NCBI GenBank assembly: GCA_030698375.1
Contig: JAUYLL010000129.1
Coordinates: 1-64,000, forward strand
DNA from: Nocardioides sp.
GTDB lineage: Bacteria > Actinomycetota > Actinomycetes > Propionibacteriales > Nocardioidaceae
Length of the DNA stretch: 64,000 nt
Direction: 5' to 3'
A model generated the notes under the pieces. The model made no database searches. It had not been told where the DNA came from and was given only the letters and a program-made list of their open reading frames with translations. Within the stretch, counting starts at the first letter, position 1; each line of letters begins with the position of its first letter. Shown piece after piece: positions 8,120-17,209 of the stretch. The position numbers and the translations under genes were made by a program.

Positions 8120-10481
8120 GGGGGCTCAACACCGGGTAGGGCTCGCGTGGCCGGGAGGCACGTGCGCGTCCTGCCACGAAGCGCAGCCGTGCCGCGTTCG
8201 CGTTGCCGAGCGCATCCCGGGCGGCCCCGGCGCGAACCACGACCAGCGCTCCGGCAGGGGCCACGAGCACGAAGGCCCCTCCGGGCCTGGCCCGGACCCT
8301 TCTCCTCTGCCCGTCCACCCGGACGACCGCCACACCACTGCTCGCAGCCTGGGGCCGGTAGGTCAGGTCGTGGTAGGGCCGCGCCCCGGGGTATGGGAGC
8401 ACGAACGCGGCTCTGCCGCGCTTCGCACGCACCGGCAGCGCCCTGAGCACGCGGCCTCGGCGCACCTCGAAGGAGCGGGATACGAGCCGGTACCGCTTGG
8501 CGGTGACCACGAAGCGATGGGTCCCGGGGCGGGCGTCGAGCGGGACCTCCCACCGGGCCCGGTACGTCCCCGTCGTTGCCTCCTTCAGGTGGCGGGGTCC
8601 GAGCGGCACGGCCTCGTCTCCCTCGACGTCCCACGCGAGTGCGGTTCCCCGGTCGTCGTTCACGCGGGTCCACCCGTCCTGGTCGCGACGCTGGACCGTG
8701 ACGAAGGCCCGGTCCAGGGGCCGGTCGACGCCACGCGGCCCGCCCTTCCAGGCGAACGTTGCCCGCCCGAGCCGGGCTACGCCCTTCGGCTGCCTCCGCA
8801 CCTGCGCCGTGTCCGGCCCGGTCGGGTATGGCGTGTGGTCCGCCTCAAGCCCGTTGGTGGGGTCGAACGCGTATGGCGCCGGGGCGGGCATGCCCTCGGC
8901 CATGGTGCGGGCCAGCCGCGCAGTCTCCTCCACGAGCAGGTTCGCCGAGAACTTGCCGAAGTTGGTCTGACCGCCTTCGTAGGCCTGCCACGCGTACTCC
9001 TCGGGGGTGGTGAAGTAGCCCTGGTACTCGTTGGCGAGCCCGGAGACCGCGACCGAGCGGACCCCCGACCCGGCCAGGGCGTCGAGGACCCCGGCCTTCA
9101 ACCGGCGGCCGACCTCCACGGTCACCTCCCCCGGGTTGGTCGCGATCGCGCCGTCTCCGACCCGGACCAGAGCCAGGGGTGCGCCCTGCGGGATCGGCAC
9201 GCCCTGCGGCAGGAGCTGGATCTTGTTGCCCTGAGGGCCTGCCTCGGTCGGCAACCGGTGCCCCTCGAAGACGACTCCGGTGTGCTCGTGCAGCTGCCCG
9301 CGGTGTTCGTCGGAGCCGCTCAGGAGGGGAAGGCCCGGCACTGCCTTGTCATCGACGCGACCTCCCTCGGTCTCCTGGCCGCAGAAGCAGAAGCGGGTCC
9401 AGCGCAGGTCCAGGACCGGTGTCGACGTCAGCCGCTTCCCCGCATCGGCCCACGCCCGCAGCATTGCCGCGGCTTCGACGCGTCCGACGTACTCCGCCGC
9501 GGCGGGTCCGGTGCGGTCGAGCGCGGAGGAGGTGTCGCCCTCGTCGGCGTTCGAGAACGCGCTGACGACGTCCTGCCCGGGGGGCGCGCCACCGGTCTCG
9601 CGCAGTGCCGCCTCGCTGGCGAGCATCGCGGGCCCGAGGTGATCCCCGTTGTAGTTCTCCGCCATCGAGCCGAGGTTGACCGTCCCGTGGTTGGCGAACG
9701 TGGACCACATCCCGACCGGGACGAGGCGGCCACGTAGGCGCTTGTCCACCCGCAGCACGTCGAGCTCCGGCGCGATCGTGCTCTCCCGACCCTCCGGGCT
9801 CTCGCTGGCGTCTCCCTCACCCAGGCCGCGCTCGATGCCGTAGTTGGCCAGGTGCGCCTCGACCGACCGGTTCTCGGTCAGCCCCTCGGGGATGTAGGTG
9901 CGCCCCCACGCCGCCGCCCCCGGCGCGAGGTCGTCGTCTGCACGAGCGATCGCGGTGGCGATCCTCCTGGCGAGGAAGCCGTACAGCTGCGGGTCCGGCT
10001 GCATGCTGAACGCTGTCGCGGTGTGCAGGTTGGGGAGGGTGAGGTCGTAGGCCACGAACGGGAAGTACTGACCCGGTGAGCTGTGGGTGTGTGTCGCGGA
10101 GACCACCATCGTGGACTCGTCGAGTCCCCGGCCCTCGAGACGCTTCGCGGCCTCGGTCAGCAGGCCCCCCGCCATGCAGCACAGGTCGGTGACGACCAGG
10201 GCGACCTTGCGATCGCCACGCTGGAGCACGATCGCTCGGGCCTGGAGCCGCCCGTGGGCCCCCTTCGCACGGGCGTCGGAGCGGACGTTGCCCATCGTGA
10301 AGTATCCCGTGGGCGGCGTGATGTCGGCGCGGCCGACGCCCACCCGAAGCCCGGGCTTCCCCGGCTCGCTCACCAGCGGCCGGGCCGTGGGCCCCTGAGG
10401 CGATCCCGCCACCGGGGCGACGGTCAGGGTCGTCAGCGCGACGACGGCGGCGAGGGCCACAGCCAGGGCTCGGTTCCGCAC
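8112..10481 (-). CDS. secreted neutral/alkaline ceramidase
   Basis: 789 residues. Neutral ceramidases hydrolyse the amide bond of ceramide to sphingosine and fatty acid. The N-terminus (MRNRALAVALAAVVALTTLT, cleavage near APVAGS) is a Sec signal peptide. Zinc ligands and active-site motifs follow in order: ATHTHSSPGQY (His131, His133), ANHGTVN (His265), GDTSS (315-319) with the likely catalytic Ser318, and later ANEYQGYFTTPEEY. An Ig-like C-terminal domain ends the protein. GTG start with GGAG 8 nt upstream. A 26-bp near-perfect palindrome lies just ahead of the ribosome site. Bacteria rarely make ceramide, so the target is probably external lipid. Confidence 0.88.
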   Translation of the reverse strand: MRNRALAVALAAVVALTTLTVAPVAGSPQGPTARPLVSEPGKPGLRVGVGRADITPPTGYFTMGNVRSDARAKGAHGRLQARAIVLQRGDRKVALVVTDLCCMAGGLLTEAAKRLEGRGLDESTMVVSATHTHSSPGQYFPFVAYDLTLPNLHTATAFSMQPDPQLYGFLARRIATAIARADDDLAPGAAAWGRTYIPEGLTENRSVEAHLANYGIERGLGEGDASESPEGRESTIAPELDVLRVDKRLRGRLVPVGMWSTFANHGTVNLGSMAENYNGDHLGPAMLASEAALRETGGAPPGQDVVSAFSNADEGDTSSALDRTGPAAAEYVGRVEAAAMLRAWADAGKRLTSTPVLDLRWTRFCFCGQETEGGRVDDKAVPGLPLLSGSDEHRGQLHEHTGVVFEGHRLPTEAGPQGNKIQLLPQGVPIPQGAPLALVRVGDGAIATNPGEVTVEVGRRLKAGVLDALAGSGVRSVAVSGLANEYQGYFTTPEEYAWQAYEGGQTNFGKFSANLLVEETARLARTMAEGMPAPAPYAFDPTNGLEADHTPYPTGPDTAQVRRQPKGVARLGRATFAWKGGPRGVDRPLDRAFVTVQRRDQDGWTRVNDDRGTALAWDVEGDEAVPLGPRHLKEATTGTYRARWEVPLDARPGTHRFVVTAKRYRLVSRSFEVRRGRVLRALPVRAKRGRAAFVLPYPGARPYHDLTYRPQAASSGVAVVRVDGQRRRVRARPGGAFVLVAPAGALVVVRAGAARDALGNANAARLRFVAGRARASRPREPYPVLSPLS

Positions 10482-10491
10482 GATGCCTCCG

Positions 10492-10517
10492 TGGGCGGGG
10501 AGATGTCTTCCCGCCCA
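10492..10517. promoter_or_regulatory. 26-bp palindrome ahead of the ceramidase gene
   Basis: TGGGCGGG at 10492-10499 and CCCGCCCA at 10510-10517 are perfect arms. The middle also pairs (AGA with TCT, one G-T mismatch), leaving a 2-nt loop. It starts 11 bp before the GTG on the upstream side. Candidate operator or a leader hairpin affecting translation; no regulator family can be named. Confidence 0.5.
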
Positions 10518-10563
10518 ACGAGACAGAACCCGCCGTGGTTATGCGTCACCAGACGAGGCCCGG

Positions 10564-10719
10564 GTCTGCTCGACGAGGCGGTGTACGCAGACCCGGTGCG
10601 CACCGGTGGTCGGCGGGCAGGTGGTCTACAGCGATCCCCTGCACGTGACCGCCAGCGATGCGGTCCCGCGCCGTGCTGCGCTCTGGAAGGACCTGCTCGC
10701 CACCGGGGCGGTGGGCTAG
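10564..10719 (+). pseudogene. 3' remnant of an SGNH-domain O-acyltransferase
   Basis: An in-frame stretch of about 51 codons ends in TAG. It reads VCSTRRCTQTRCAPVVGG followed by QVVYSDPLHVTASDAVPRR. This matches the end of OafA-type acyltransferases with a C-terminal SGNH domain: paired cysteines, then V-V-G-x-x-V-Y-x-D-x-x-H-x-T. No start codon, membrane part or catalytic serine block lies upstream, so I read it as a decayed gene end. The stop overlaps the Lrp gene stop tail to tail. The match is from memory of the motif, not a search. Confidence 0.5.
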
Positions 10720-11150
10720 ACCGAACGGTTCTCGTACGCGGTCGACAGCACGATGGTGGTGCGGGTGGCGACGTTCGCCTCCGCACGGACGCGGGCGAGG
10801 AGGTTCTCCAGGTCGGCGGGGGTGGCGACGCGGATCTTGACGATGTAGGACTCGGTGCCGGCGACCGACCAGCAGCTCTCGATCTCGGGGATCGGGCGGA
10901 GCCGCTCGGGGTAGTCGTCGGGCGCGGCGGGGTCGATGGGGGTGACGGAGATGAAGGCCGTCAGCGGCTTGCCGAGCGCGTCGTAGTCGACGGTGGCGCC
11001 GTACCCCTTGATCACACCGCGCGTCTCGAGGCGCTTGACCCGTTGGTGTACCGCCGAGGTCGACAGGCCGGTGGCCCGGCCGAGGTCGGTGTATGACATC
11101 CGTCCGTCTTCGGCGAGGAGCGACAGGATGCGCTGGTCGGTGTCTTCCAC
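10716..11150 (-). CDS. Lrp/AsnC family transcriptional regulator
   Basis: 144 residues. An N-terminal winged helix-turn-helix (DTDQRILSLLAEDGRMSYTDLGRATGLS, recognition helix STSAVHQRVKRLE) is followed by an alpha/beta RAM domain (about 65-140). These proteins assemble as octamers and sense amino acids. GTG start with TACTGT 6 nt upstream. The ligand cannot be read from sequence. Its place three genes from the lysine cluster makes amino acid control of kam genes possible but unproven. Confidence 0.88.
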   Translation of the reverse strand: MEDTDQRILSLLAEDGRMSYTDLGRATGLSTSAVHQRVKRLETRGVIKGYGATVDYDALGKPLTAFISVTPIDPAAPDDYPERLRPIPEIESCWSVAGTESYIVKIRVATPADLENLLARVRAEANVATRTTIVLSTAYENRSV

Positions 11151-11156
11151 GGCGTC

Positions 11157-11162
11157 ACAGTA
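11157..11162 (-). promoter_or_regulatory. leaderless -10 box of the Lrp gene
   Basis: TACTGT, 6-nt spacer, GTG start. Confidence 0.45.
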
Positions 11163-11215
11163 GCCAGGTCGCGGCCTCGGCGGGGCCCCTCCCGCGGCGT
11201 GGAAGACTCGCCGCC

Positions 11216-12154
11216 GTGACCGACACGCCTCGCCTCCTGCTCCTCGACACCGCGTCCCTCTACTTCCGGGCGTTCTTCGGCGTCCCCGACTCTCTCCGTG
11301 CGCCGGACGGTACGCCGGTCAACGCGGTGCGAGGCCTGATGGACTTCATCAGCCGGCTGGTCCGCGAGTACGAGCCGACCCACCTGGCCTGCTGCTGGGA
11401 CAACGACTGGCGGCCGCAGTGGCGCGTCGACCTGCTGCCGTCGTACAAGGCGCACCGGGTTGTCGAGGTGGTCGACGACGGCAGCGACGTCGAGGAGGTT
11501 CCCGACCCGTTGGAGCTACAGATCCCGGTGATCCTCGACGTGCTCGAGGCGTGGGGTCTGCCGGTGGTGGGCGCCGACGGCTACGAGGCCGACGACGTGA
11601 TCGGCACGCTCGCCACGGAGGCCGGCATGCCGGTCGACGTGGTGACCGGTGACCGCGACCTGTTCCAGCTCGTCGACGACGACGCGAGCGTGCGGGTCCT
11701 CTACACCGCGCGCGGGGTGGGACGTCACGAACGGGTCGACGCCGCCTGGGTCGTCGCGAAGTACGGCGTGCTCCCCGGCCAGTACGCCGACTTCGCCACC
11801 CTGCGCGGCGACAGCTCCGACGGGCTCCCTGGGGTTCCCGGCGTGGGCGACAAGACCGCCGCGAGCCTGCTGCTGCGCTTCGGTGACCTCAGTGGCATCC
11901 GCGCGGCCGCCGAGGACCCCGACGCCGAGCTCTCCCCGAGCGTGCGGCGCAAACTCAAGGACGCCTCGGCGTACCTCGACGTGGCACCCGAGGTCGTCGC
12001 GGTCGCGCGCCACATCGACCTCGGGGCGCCGGACCTGCGCTTGGCGGGCGGTGTCGCCGACTCCGCCCGGGCCGCCGAGCTGACCCGGCGCTGGGACCTC
12101 GGGACCTCGGCCGAGCGGCTGACCGCCGTCGTCGCGGGCCGCGCGCAGGACTGA
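11216..12154 (+). CDS. 5'-3' exonuclease / flap endonuclease domain protein
   Basis: 312 residues, related to the 5'-3' exonuclease domain of DNA polymerase I but standing alone. Metal-binding acidic motifs run through it: DTASLYFRAFF, CCWDNDWRPQWR, ADGYEADDVIGTLA, VTGDRDLFQLVDDD. The helix-hairpin-helix GVPGVGDKTAASLL closes the domain. It probably trims flaps or RNA primers. GTG at 11216 (VTDTPRLLLL) is chosen because similarity begins there; the frame is open further upstream without similarity. It lies back to back with the Lrp gene and tail to tail with helY. Confidence 0.85.
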   Translation: MTDTPRLLLLDTASLYFRAFFGVPDSLRAPDGTPVNAVRGLMDFISRLVREYEPTHLACCWDNDWRPQWRVDLLPSYKAHRVVEVVDDGSDVEEVPDPLELQIPVILDVLEAWGLPVVGADGYEADDVIGTLATEAGMPVDVVTGDRDLFQLVDDDASVRVLYTARGVGRHERVDAAWVVAKYGVLPGQYADFATLRGDSSDGLPGVPGVGDKTAASLLLRFGDLSGIRAAAEDPDAELSPSVRRKLKDASAYLDVAPEVVAVARHIDLGAPDLRLAGGVADSARAAELTRRWDLGTSAERLTAVVAGRAQD

Positions 12155-12173
12155 GCTCCCTCGAGCGGACCGG

Positions 12174-15032
12174 TCAGCCGCCGACCGAGCTGTAGGCGAC
12201 CACGCCACGGCGCACCAGCCCGATCGCCTCGCGCGCGGTCCGCCGCACCGGGCTGTCGCCCGCGGCGTTGGCGACCTGGGCGAGCAGGTCCAGCAGCTGC
12301 TTGATCCAGCGCACGAAGTCGCCGGCCGGCAGGTCGACCACCCGCAGCACGTCGTCCAGGTCGTCGCCCTCGGCCCAGCGCCACGCGGCCCAGGCGAACC
12401 CGAGGTCCGGCTCACGCAGGAAGTCGAGCTTGTGCTCGCGCTCGAGGGCGTCGAGCTCGCTCCAGAGCCGCACGGTGTCGTCGAGCGCCACCTGGACCCT
12501 GCCCCCGGGCACCCGGGGCGCGACGGCGTCCTCGGGGCGGCGGGCCTCGAAGACCATCGCCGAGAGCGCGGAGGCGAGCTCCGACGGGGTCAGGTCGTTC
12601 CACAGCCCCTCGCGCAGCCCCTCGGCGACGACGAGGTCCAGCTCGCTGTAGAGCCGCATCAGCGTTTCCCCGCGGGGGGTCACCTCGGTCTCCGGCGCCG
12701 CACCTGCCTCGCCCGGCACCTCCTCGAGGTACCCGAGGTCGGTGAGGACGTCGCAGACCCGGTCGAACTGCCGGGCGATCGTGTTCGTGCGCGTCTCGAT
12801 GCGCCGCTCGAGCGTGCGGGCGTCGCGCTGCAGCTTGAAGTGGCGCTCAGCCCACCGGGCATGCTCCTCGCGCTCTTCGCAGGCGTGGCAGGGGTGCTGG
12901 CGCAGCCGACGTCGCAGGTCGTCGGCCTCAGCCCCCTCCACCCCCTCGGTACGCCGGCCCTCCCCCGTCGACGCGAAGGCGCGGGTGGGCGGGGGCACCC
13001 CCCGGGTGCGGGACCGCAGCGCTGACGCGAGGTCGCGGCGCGCGTCGGGGCTGCGCTGGTTGAAGTTCTTCGGCACCCGCACTCGGGTGAAGGCCTCGAC
13101 CGGCGTGGGGAAGTCGGCGAGGTTGAGCCGTCGTGCCTGCTTGTCGAGCGTCACCACCAGGGGCCGCGGCTCCTCGCCGCGACGGGTGTTGCCGGGGTCG
13201 ACGACCACCGCGATGCCGGCGAACTTCCCGGCCGGGACCTCGATGACGTCGCCGGGCCGCAGCATGTCGAGCGAGGCCACGACGTCCCGCCGGCGGTCGA
13301 ACCGGCGGGATTTGGCCTGCCGGGACTCGACGTCGGAGAGCTTGCGGCGCATCGCGGCATACTCCATGAAGTCGCCGAGGTGGCACTGCGCGGCCTCGGC
13401 GTAACCGTCGAGGGCGTTCTCGGCCTTGCGCAGCTGGCGGGCCAGGCCGACGACGGCGCGGTCGGCCTGGAACTGCGCGAACGACGACTCGAGCACCTCG
13501 CGCGCGGTGTGCCGACCGAGCTGGCGGACCAGGTTGACCGCCATGTTGTAGGAGGGCCGGAACGACGAGTTGAGGGGATAGGTCCGGGTCGAGGCGAGGC
13601 CAGCGACGCGCTTGGGGTCCATCCCGGGCTCCCATAGCACCAGCCCGTGGCCCTCGACGTCGATGCCCCGTCGGCCGGCCCGGCCGGTGAGCTGGGTGTA
13701 CTCCCCCGGCGTGATCTCGGCGTGGGTCTCGCCGTTCCATTTCGACAGCTTCTCGAGCACGACCGAGCGCGCGGGCATGTTGATCCCGAGCGCGAGGGTC
13801 TCGGTGGCGAAGACGACGCGGCACAGCCCGCGCAGGAAGAGCTGCTCGACGATCTCCTTGAAGGTCGGCAGCAGACCGGCGTGGTGGGCGGCCACGCCAC
13901 GGCTGAGGCCGTCGAGGAAGTCGTGGTAGCCGAGGACGACGCGGTCCTCGCGGGGGATGTCGCGGCAGCGCTCCTCGACGAACGCGACGATCTCGTTGCG
14001 CTCCTTCGGGGTGGTCAGCCGCAGGTTGGAGTCCAGGCACTGCTTGACCGCCGCGTCGCAGCCCTTGCGGCTGAAGATGAAGACGATGGCCGGCAGCATC
14101 CCCGCACGGTCGAGCCGGTCGACCACCTCGTGCCGGCTCGGGATCCACACACGGCGCCCGTTGCCGACGTTGCGGCCACCGCCCGGGCCGCCACGCCCGC
14201 GACCGGAGGGCCCCTTGCCGCGGGGGCTGCGCCGGTCGCGGACCCGGGAGCTGGCCCAGTCGTCGCGGGCCACCCGGACCAGCTCGGGGTTCACGGCGGC
14301 GCCCTCGCGCGGGAACCCTGCGTCCTCCGGCACGCCTTCGTCGGCGAAGAGGTCGAACATCCGTCGACCCACCATGACGTGCTGGTAGAGCGGGACCGGG
14401 CGGCGCTCCTCGACGATGGTGGTCACCTCGCCTCGCACCGTCGTGAGCCAGTCCCCGAACTCCTCAGCGTTCGAGACCGTGGCCGACAGCGAGATCACCG
14501 ACACCGACTCTGGGAGGTGGATGATGACCTCCTCCCAGACCGCGCCGCGCATCCGGTCGGCGAGGTAGTGCACCTCGTCCATCACCACGAAGCCGAGCCC
14601 GGCGAGCGTCCGGGAGCCGGCGTACAGCATGTTGCGGAGCACCTCGGTGGTCATCACGACCACCGGAGCCTCGCCGTTGATGGTGTGGTCGCCGGTGAGC
14701 AGGCCGACGTTCTCGGGCCCGTACCGCTTCACCAGGTCGGCGTACTTCTGGTTGGACAGCGCCTTGATCGGGGTCGTGTAGAAGCACTTGCGGCCCTGCT
14801 GGAGGCCGAGATGGACCGCGAACTCCCCGACGATCGTCTTGCCGGACCCGGTCGGGGCGGCGACGAGGACGCCCCTGCCCTCCTCGACCTCACGGCACGC
14901 CCGCACCTGGAAGTCGTCGAGGTCGAAGGGCTGCAGCGTGCGAAACTCGGCGAGCACGGGGTGCGCCTGCCGCTGCCGGAAGGCCGCGTAGCGCTCGGAG
15001 GGGCTGGTCTCCTCCTCGGGCAGGGGGGTCAC
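12174..15032 (-). CDS. helY: HelY/Ski2-like DEAD/DEAH RNA helicase
   Basis: 952 residues, near the mycobacterial HelY length. Superfamily 2 helicase motifs: APTGSGKT (Walker A, about residue 60), DEVH (152-155), SAT, and QLTGRAGRRG (motif VI). A positively charged Gly/Arg-rich insert (GKGPSGRGRGGPGGG) sits between the two RecA domains. The C-terminal DSHCT-like domain with a Cys pair (HPCHACEERE) fits Ski2/Mtr4 relatives. It probably unwinds RNA in turnover or ribosome work. The GTG start overlaps the lipid kinase stop (GTGA). Synteny tatA-tatC-...-helY matches Mycobacterium. Confidence 0.9.
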   Translation of the reverse strand: MTPLPEEETSPSERYAAFRQRQAHPVLAEFRTLQPFDLDDFQVRACREVEEGRGVLVAAPTGSGKTIVGEFAVHLGLQQGRKCFYTTPIKALSNQKYADLVKRYGPENVGLLTGDHTINGEAPVVVMTTEVLRNMLYAGSRTLAGLGFVVMDEVHYLADRMRGAVWEEVIIHLPESVSVISLSATVSNAEEFGDWLTTVRGEVTTIVEERRPVPLYQHVMVGRRMFDLFADEGVPEDAGFPREGAAVNPELVRVARDDWASSRVRDRRSPRGKGPSGRGRGGPGGGRNVGNGRRVWIPSRHEVVDRLDRAGMLPAIVFIFSRKGCDAAVKQCLDSNLRLTTPKERNEIVAFVEERCRDIPREDRVVLGYHDFLDGLSRGVAAHHAGLLPTFKEIVEQLFLRGLCRVVFATETLALGINMPARSVVLEKLSKWNGETHAEITPGEYTQLTGRAGRRGIDVEGHGLVLWEPGMDPKRVAGLASTRTYPLNSSFRPSYNMAVNLVRQLGRHTAREVLESSFAQFQADRAVVGLARQLRKAENALDGYAEAAQCHLGDFMEYAAMRRKLSDVESRQAKSRRFDRRRDVVASLDMLRPGDVIEVPAGKFAGIAVVVDPGNTRRGEEPRPLVVTLDKQARRLNLADFPTPVEAFTRVRVPKNFNQRSPDARRDLASALRSRTRGVPPPTRAFASTGEGRRTEGVEGAEADDLRRRLRQHPCHACEEREEHARWAERHFKLQRDARTLERRIETRTNTIARQFDRVCDVLTDLGYLEEVPGEAGAAPETEVTPRGETLMRLYSELDLVVAEGLREGLWNDLTPSELASALSAMVFEARRPEDAVAPRVPGGRVQVALDDTVRLWSELDALEREHKLDFLREPDLGFAWAAWRWAEGDDLDDVLRVVDLPAGDFVRWIKQLLDLLAQVANAAGDSPVRRTAREAIGLVRRGVVAYSSVGG

Positions 15033-15913
15033 GGGACGAGCACCTCCAGGGCGCCGGGGAGCGCCTCGACGGTCATCGGGAGGGCGCCCATGCGCTCGCC
15101 GTCGGCGTACGCGACCACCCCGGACGCGGCGATGGTCACCCGCTTGACACGGTGGTGCCGGTACGCCGGGTGGTGGATGTGGGTGCCCTTGAACAGCTTC
15201 GGGTAGGTGCGCACGAGGTCCGGCTTGCTGATCGGCTTGATGATCACGACGTCGAGCAGGCCGTCGTCGAGCAGGGCCCCCTCCGTGATGCGCAGGCCAC
15301 CTCCGAACGAGGGGCCGTTGCCGACGGCCACGAGCATGGCGTCGGTGCGCTCCACCCGGCCGTCGAGCTCGAGGGTGTAGGAGATCGGGCGGAAGACCCC
15401 GAGCTCGGCCACGGTAGCGATGTTGTAGCGCATCTGGCCGGACGGCCAGCGCATCCGGTTCGCCCGCTCGTTGACCTTCGCGTCGAAGCCCGCGGCGAGC
15501 ACGGTGACGAAGTGGATTCCGTTGGCGGTGGCCAGGTCGAGGGTGCGGGTGCGTCCGCCGAGCACCACGCCCGCGGCCGCAGCCGGGTCGTGCCGGTCGA
15601 CGCCGAGGTAGCGCGCCACGTCGTTGCCGGTGCCGGCGGGGACCACCCCGAGCGGGATGCCGGTGCCGGCGAGGGCCTGGGCCGCGAGGTGGACCAGGCC
15701 GTCACCGCCGCACACGACCAGCGCGTCGACCCCGTCGGCCACCGCCGCGACGGCGAGCGCCTGGGCCTCGTCGGCGTCGCGCCCCGCGAGGTTCCGGACC
15801 GCGACGCCGCCCGCGCGCAGCAGCGGCAGGACGACCGACGCAGCACGGCGTCCCCGGCCCTTGCCTGCGAGCGGGTTGGTGAGGAGCGCGATCTCGCGCG
15901 GTCGGGACGTCAC
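15029..15913 (-). CDS. diacylglycerol/lipid kinase
   Basis: 294 residues of the DagK/YegS family, soluble enzymes that phosphorylate diacylglycerol or related lipids with ATP. Motifs: NPLAGKGRG near the start, VVCGGDGLVHLAAQA (GGDG nucleotide loop), GVVPAGTGNDVARYLG, and the C-terminal ITEGALLDDGLLDVV acidic block. GTG start with TAGAGT 7 nt upstream, so it likely has its own leaderless promoter and drives helY by translational coupling. The exact lipid substrate is unknown. Confidence 0.87.
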   Translation of the reverse strand: MTSRPREIALLTNPLAGKGRGRRAASVVLPLLRAGGVAVRNLAGRDADEAQALAVAAVADGVDALVVCGGDGLVHLAAQALAGTGIPLGVVPAGTGNDVARYLGVDRHDPAAAAGVVLGGRTRTLDLATANGIHFVTVLAAGFDAKVNERANRMRWPSGQMRYNIATVAELGVFRPISYTLELDGRVERTDAMLVAVGNGPSFGGGLRITEGALLDDGLLDVVIIKPISKPDLVRTYPKLFKGTHIHHPAYRHHRVKRVTIAASGVVAYADGERMGALPMTVEALPGALEVLVP

Positions 15914-15920
15914 GGGGCCG

Positions 15921-15926
15921 ACTCTA
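15921..15926 (-). promoter_or_regulatory. leaderless -10 box of the lipid kinase gene
   Basis: TAGAGT, 7-nt spacer, GTG start. Confidence 0.5.
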
Positions 15927-15941
15927 GGACCCGGCTGCGAC

Positions 15942-16337
15942 TCAGAGCCGCAGGGCTGCCACGAACCGCTGCGGCGGGACCCCGATCGACTGCGCCAGGC
16001 GGCGCAGGGCCTCGAGCGCGAGGTCGGCGGTGAACGCGGTGGCCGGTACGGCGAGGGTCAACCGCCCCTCGACCTCCAGCAGCAGGACCTGCCCGTGGGT
16101 CCAGGCCTGGTGGGCCGAGCGGCGCCACTCCTCGGGGAGGGCGGGGACGGGATAGGCGCGGTCGGCGGCGAGGAGGTCGGCGGGATGACCGTGCTCGTCA
16201 CGGGCCAGCCGACCGGTCACGAGGTGGGCGCCCGCGACGCTCCCCTCGGTCGACCAGGTCACCTCGCCGAGCCCCAGCCACTCGGGCAGCTCGAAAGGGT
16301 CGGCCTCGGACACGACGTCGGTGTGCGGCGCGGCCAT
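15942..16337 (-). CDS. small unknown protein between tatC and the lipid kinase
   Basis: 131 residues, no signal peptide or membrane segment. The N-terminal half is acidic (DPFELPEWLGLGEVTWSTEG) and the rest resembles a mixed alpha/beta domain ending in LRRLAQSIGVPPQRFVAALRL. I do not recognise a family. Its ATG overlaps the tatC stop by one base (TGATG), so it is translated with tatC. A role in Tat export is only suggested by this linkage. Confidence 0.75.
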   Translation of the reverse strand: MAAPHTDVVSEADPFELPEWLGLGEVTWSTEGSVAGAHLVTGRLARDEHGHPADLLAADRAYPVPALPEEWRRSAHQAWTHGQVLLLEVEGRLTLAVPATAFTADLALEALRRLAQSIGVPPQRFVAALRL

Positions 16338-17206
16338 CAGTCGGCCGACTCGTCGATCGAGGAGGGTCGCAGGTCGAGGGGGGACACCTCGTCGTCGTCC
16401 CACTCGGCGGCCTTCGCGGCCCGGCGTGTGTCGATGAATCGCGCGATGAGCTCGCTCAGGAGGAACAGCCCCGTCATCGGGATGGCGAGAAAGAGCATCG
16501 TGAACGGGTCGGTCGAGGGGGTGGCGACCGCCGCGAAGACGAAGGTGCCGATGATGATCCAGGAGCGGTACTGGGCCAGTGACCGGCCCGTGACGACCCC
16601 GGCGAGGCTGAGCATCACGATGAACAGCGGGATCTCGAAGGCGATCCCGAAGACCAGCAGCAGCCGCACGAAGAAGCTGAAGTAGTCGCCGAACTCCACG
16701 AGGTTCGTCACGCCGGCCGGGGTGAACCCGATCAGCACCTCCAGGCCGCGCGGCAGCACGTAGTAGCCGAGCGCGATGCCACCCAGGAAGAGCGGTCCCG
16801 CGACCGCGGTGAAGATCCGCGTCGAGCGCCTCTCGTGGGCGTGCAGCCCGGGGACGATGAAGGCCCAGATCTGGTAGAGCCAGTAGGGGCTGACGGCCAC
16901 GACCGCGGCGACGGCGCAGAGCTTCAGCTGCAGCAACAAGGGGCCGCCGACGCCGGCGCTGGTGATCTGGGACTCGACGTCGTCGAGGCCCGAGATCGCG
17001 TTCTCGTAGGGGTTGCGGACCAGGTCGAGGAGGAAGTCGTAGAAGAAGAGCGCCACCACCATCGCGACGACGAGCGCGACGGAGACCCGGAGCAGGCGTG
17101 CCCGGAGCTCGCGCAGGTGGTCGGCCAGCGGCATCTTGCCGCCAGGCGACGCCGCGGTGTGAGGCGCCCCGCGGAACATCCGCAGGCCGCCGGCGACGAC
17201 GCCCAC
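16337..17206 (-). CDS. tatC: Sec-independent protein translocase TatC
   Basis: 289 residues with six hydrophobic segments. TatC recognises twin-arginine signal peptides and nucleates the TatA pore. Family features: MPLADHLRELRARLLR at the cytoplasmic N-terminus, FIVPGLHAHERR after the second segment, FGIAFEIPLF (with the conserved Glu), and SWIIIGTFVFAAVATPSTDPFT. The GTG at 17206 begins 3 nt after the tatA stop. The first about 20 residues are unusual, so an internal ATG nearer MPLADHL is possible. The acidic tail EWDDDEVSPLD is cytoplasmic. Confidence 0.9.
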   Translation of the reverse strand: MGVVAGGLRMFRGAPHTAASPGGKMPLADHLRELRARLLRVSVALVVAMVVALFFYDFLLDLVRNPYENAISGLDDVESQITSAGVGGPLLLQLKLCAVAAVVAVSPYWLYQIWAFIVPGLHAHERRSTRIFTAVAGPLFLGGIALGYYVLPRGLEVLIGFTPAGVTNLVEFGDYFSFFVRLLLVFGIAFEIPLFIVMLSLAGVVTGRSLAQYRSWIIIGTFVFAAVATPSTDPFTMLFLAIPMTGLFLLSELIARFIDTRRAAKAAEWDDDEVSPLDLRPSSIDESAD

Positions 17207-17209
17207 GGG

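Noticed and set aside
10580-10600. A 21-bp stretch matching kamA (7030-7050) at 20 positions
   Set aside because: The match is short and the remnant's protein-like frame differs from that of kamA. I read it as chance, not a duplicated kamA piece.
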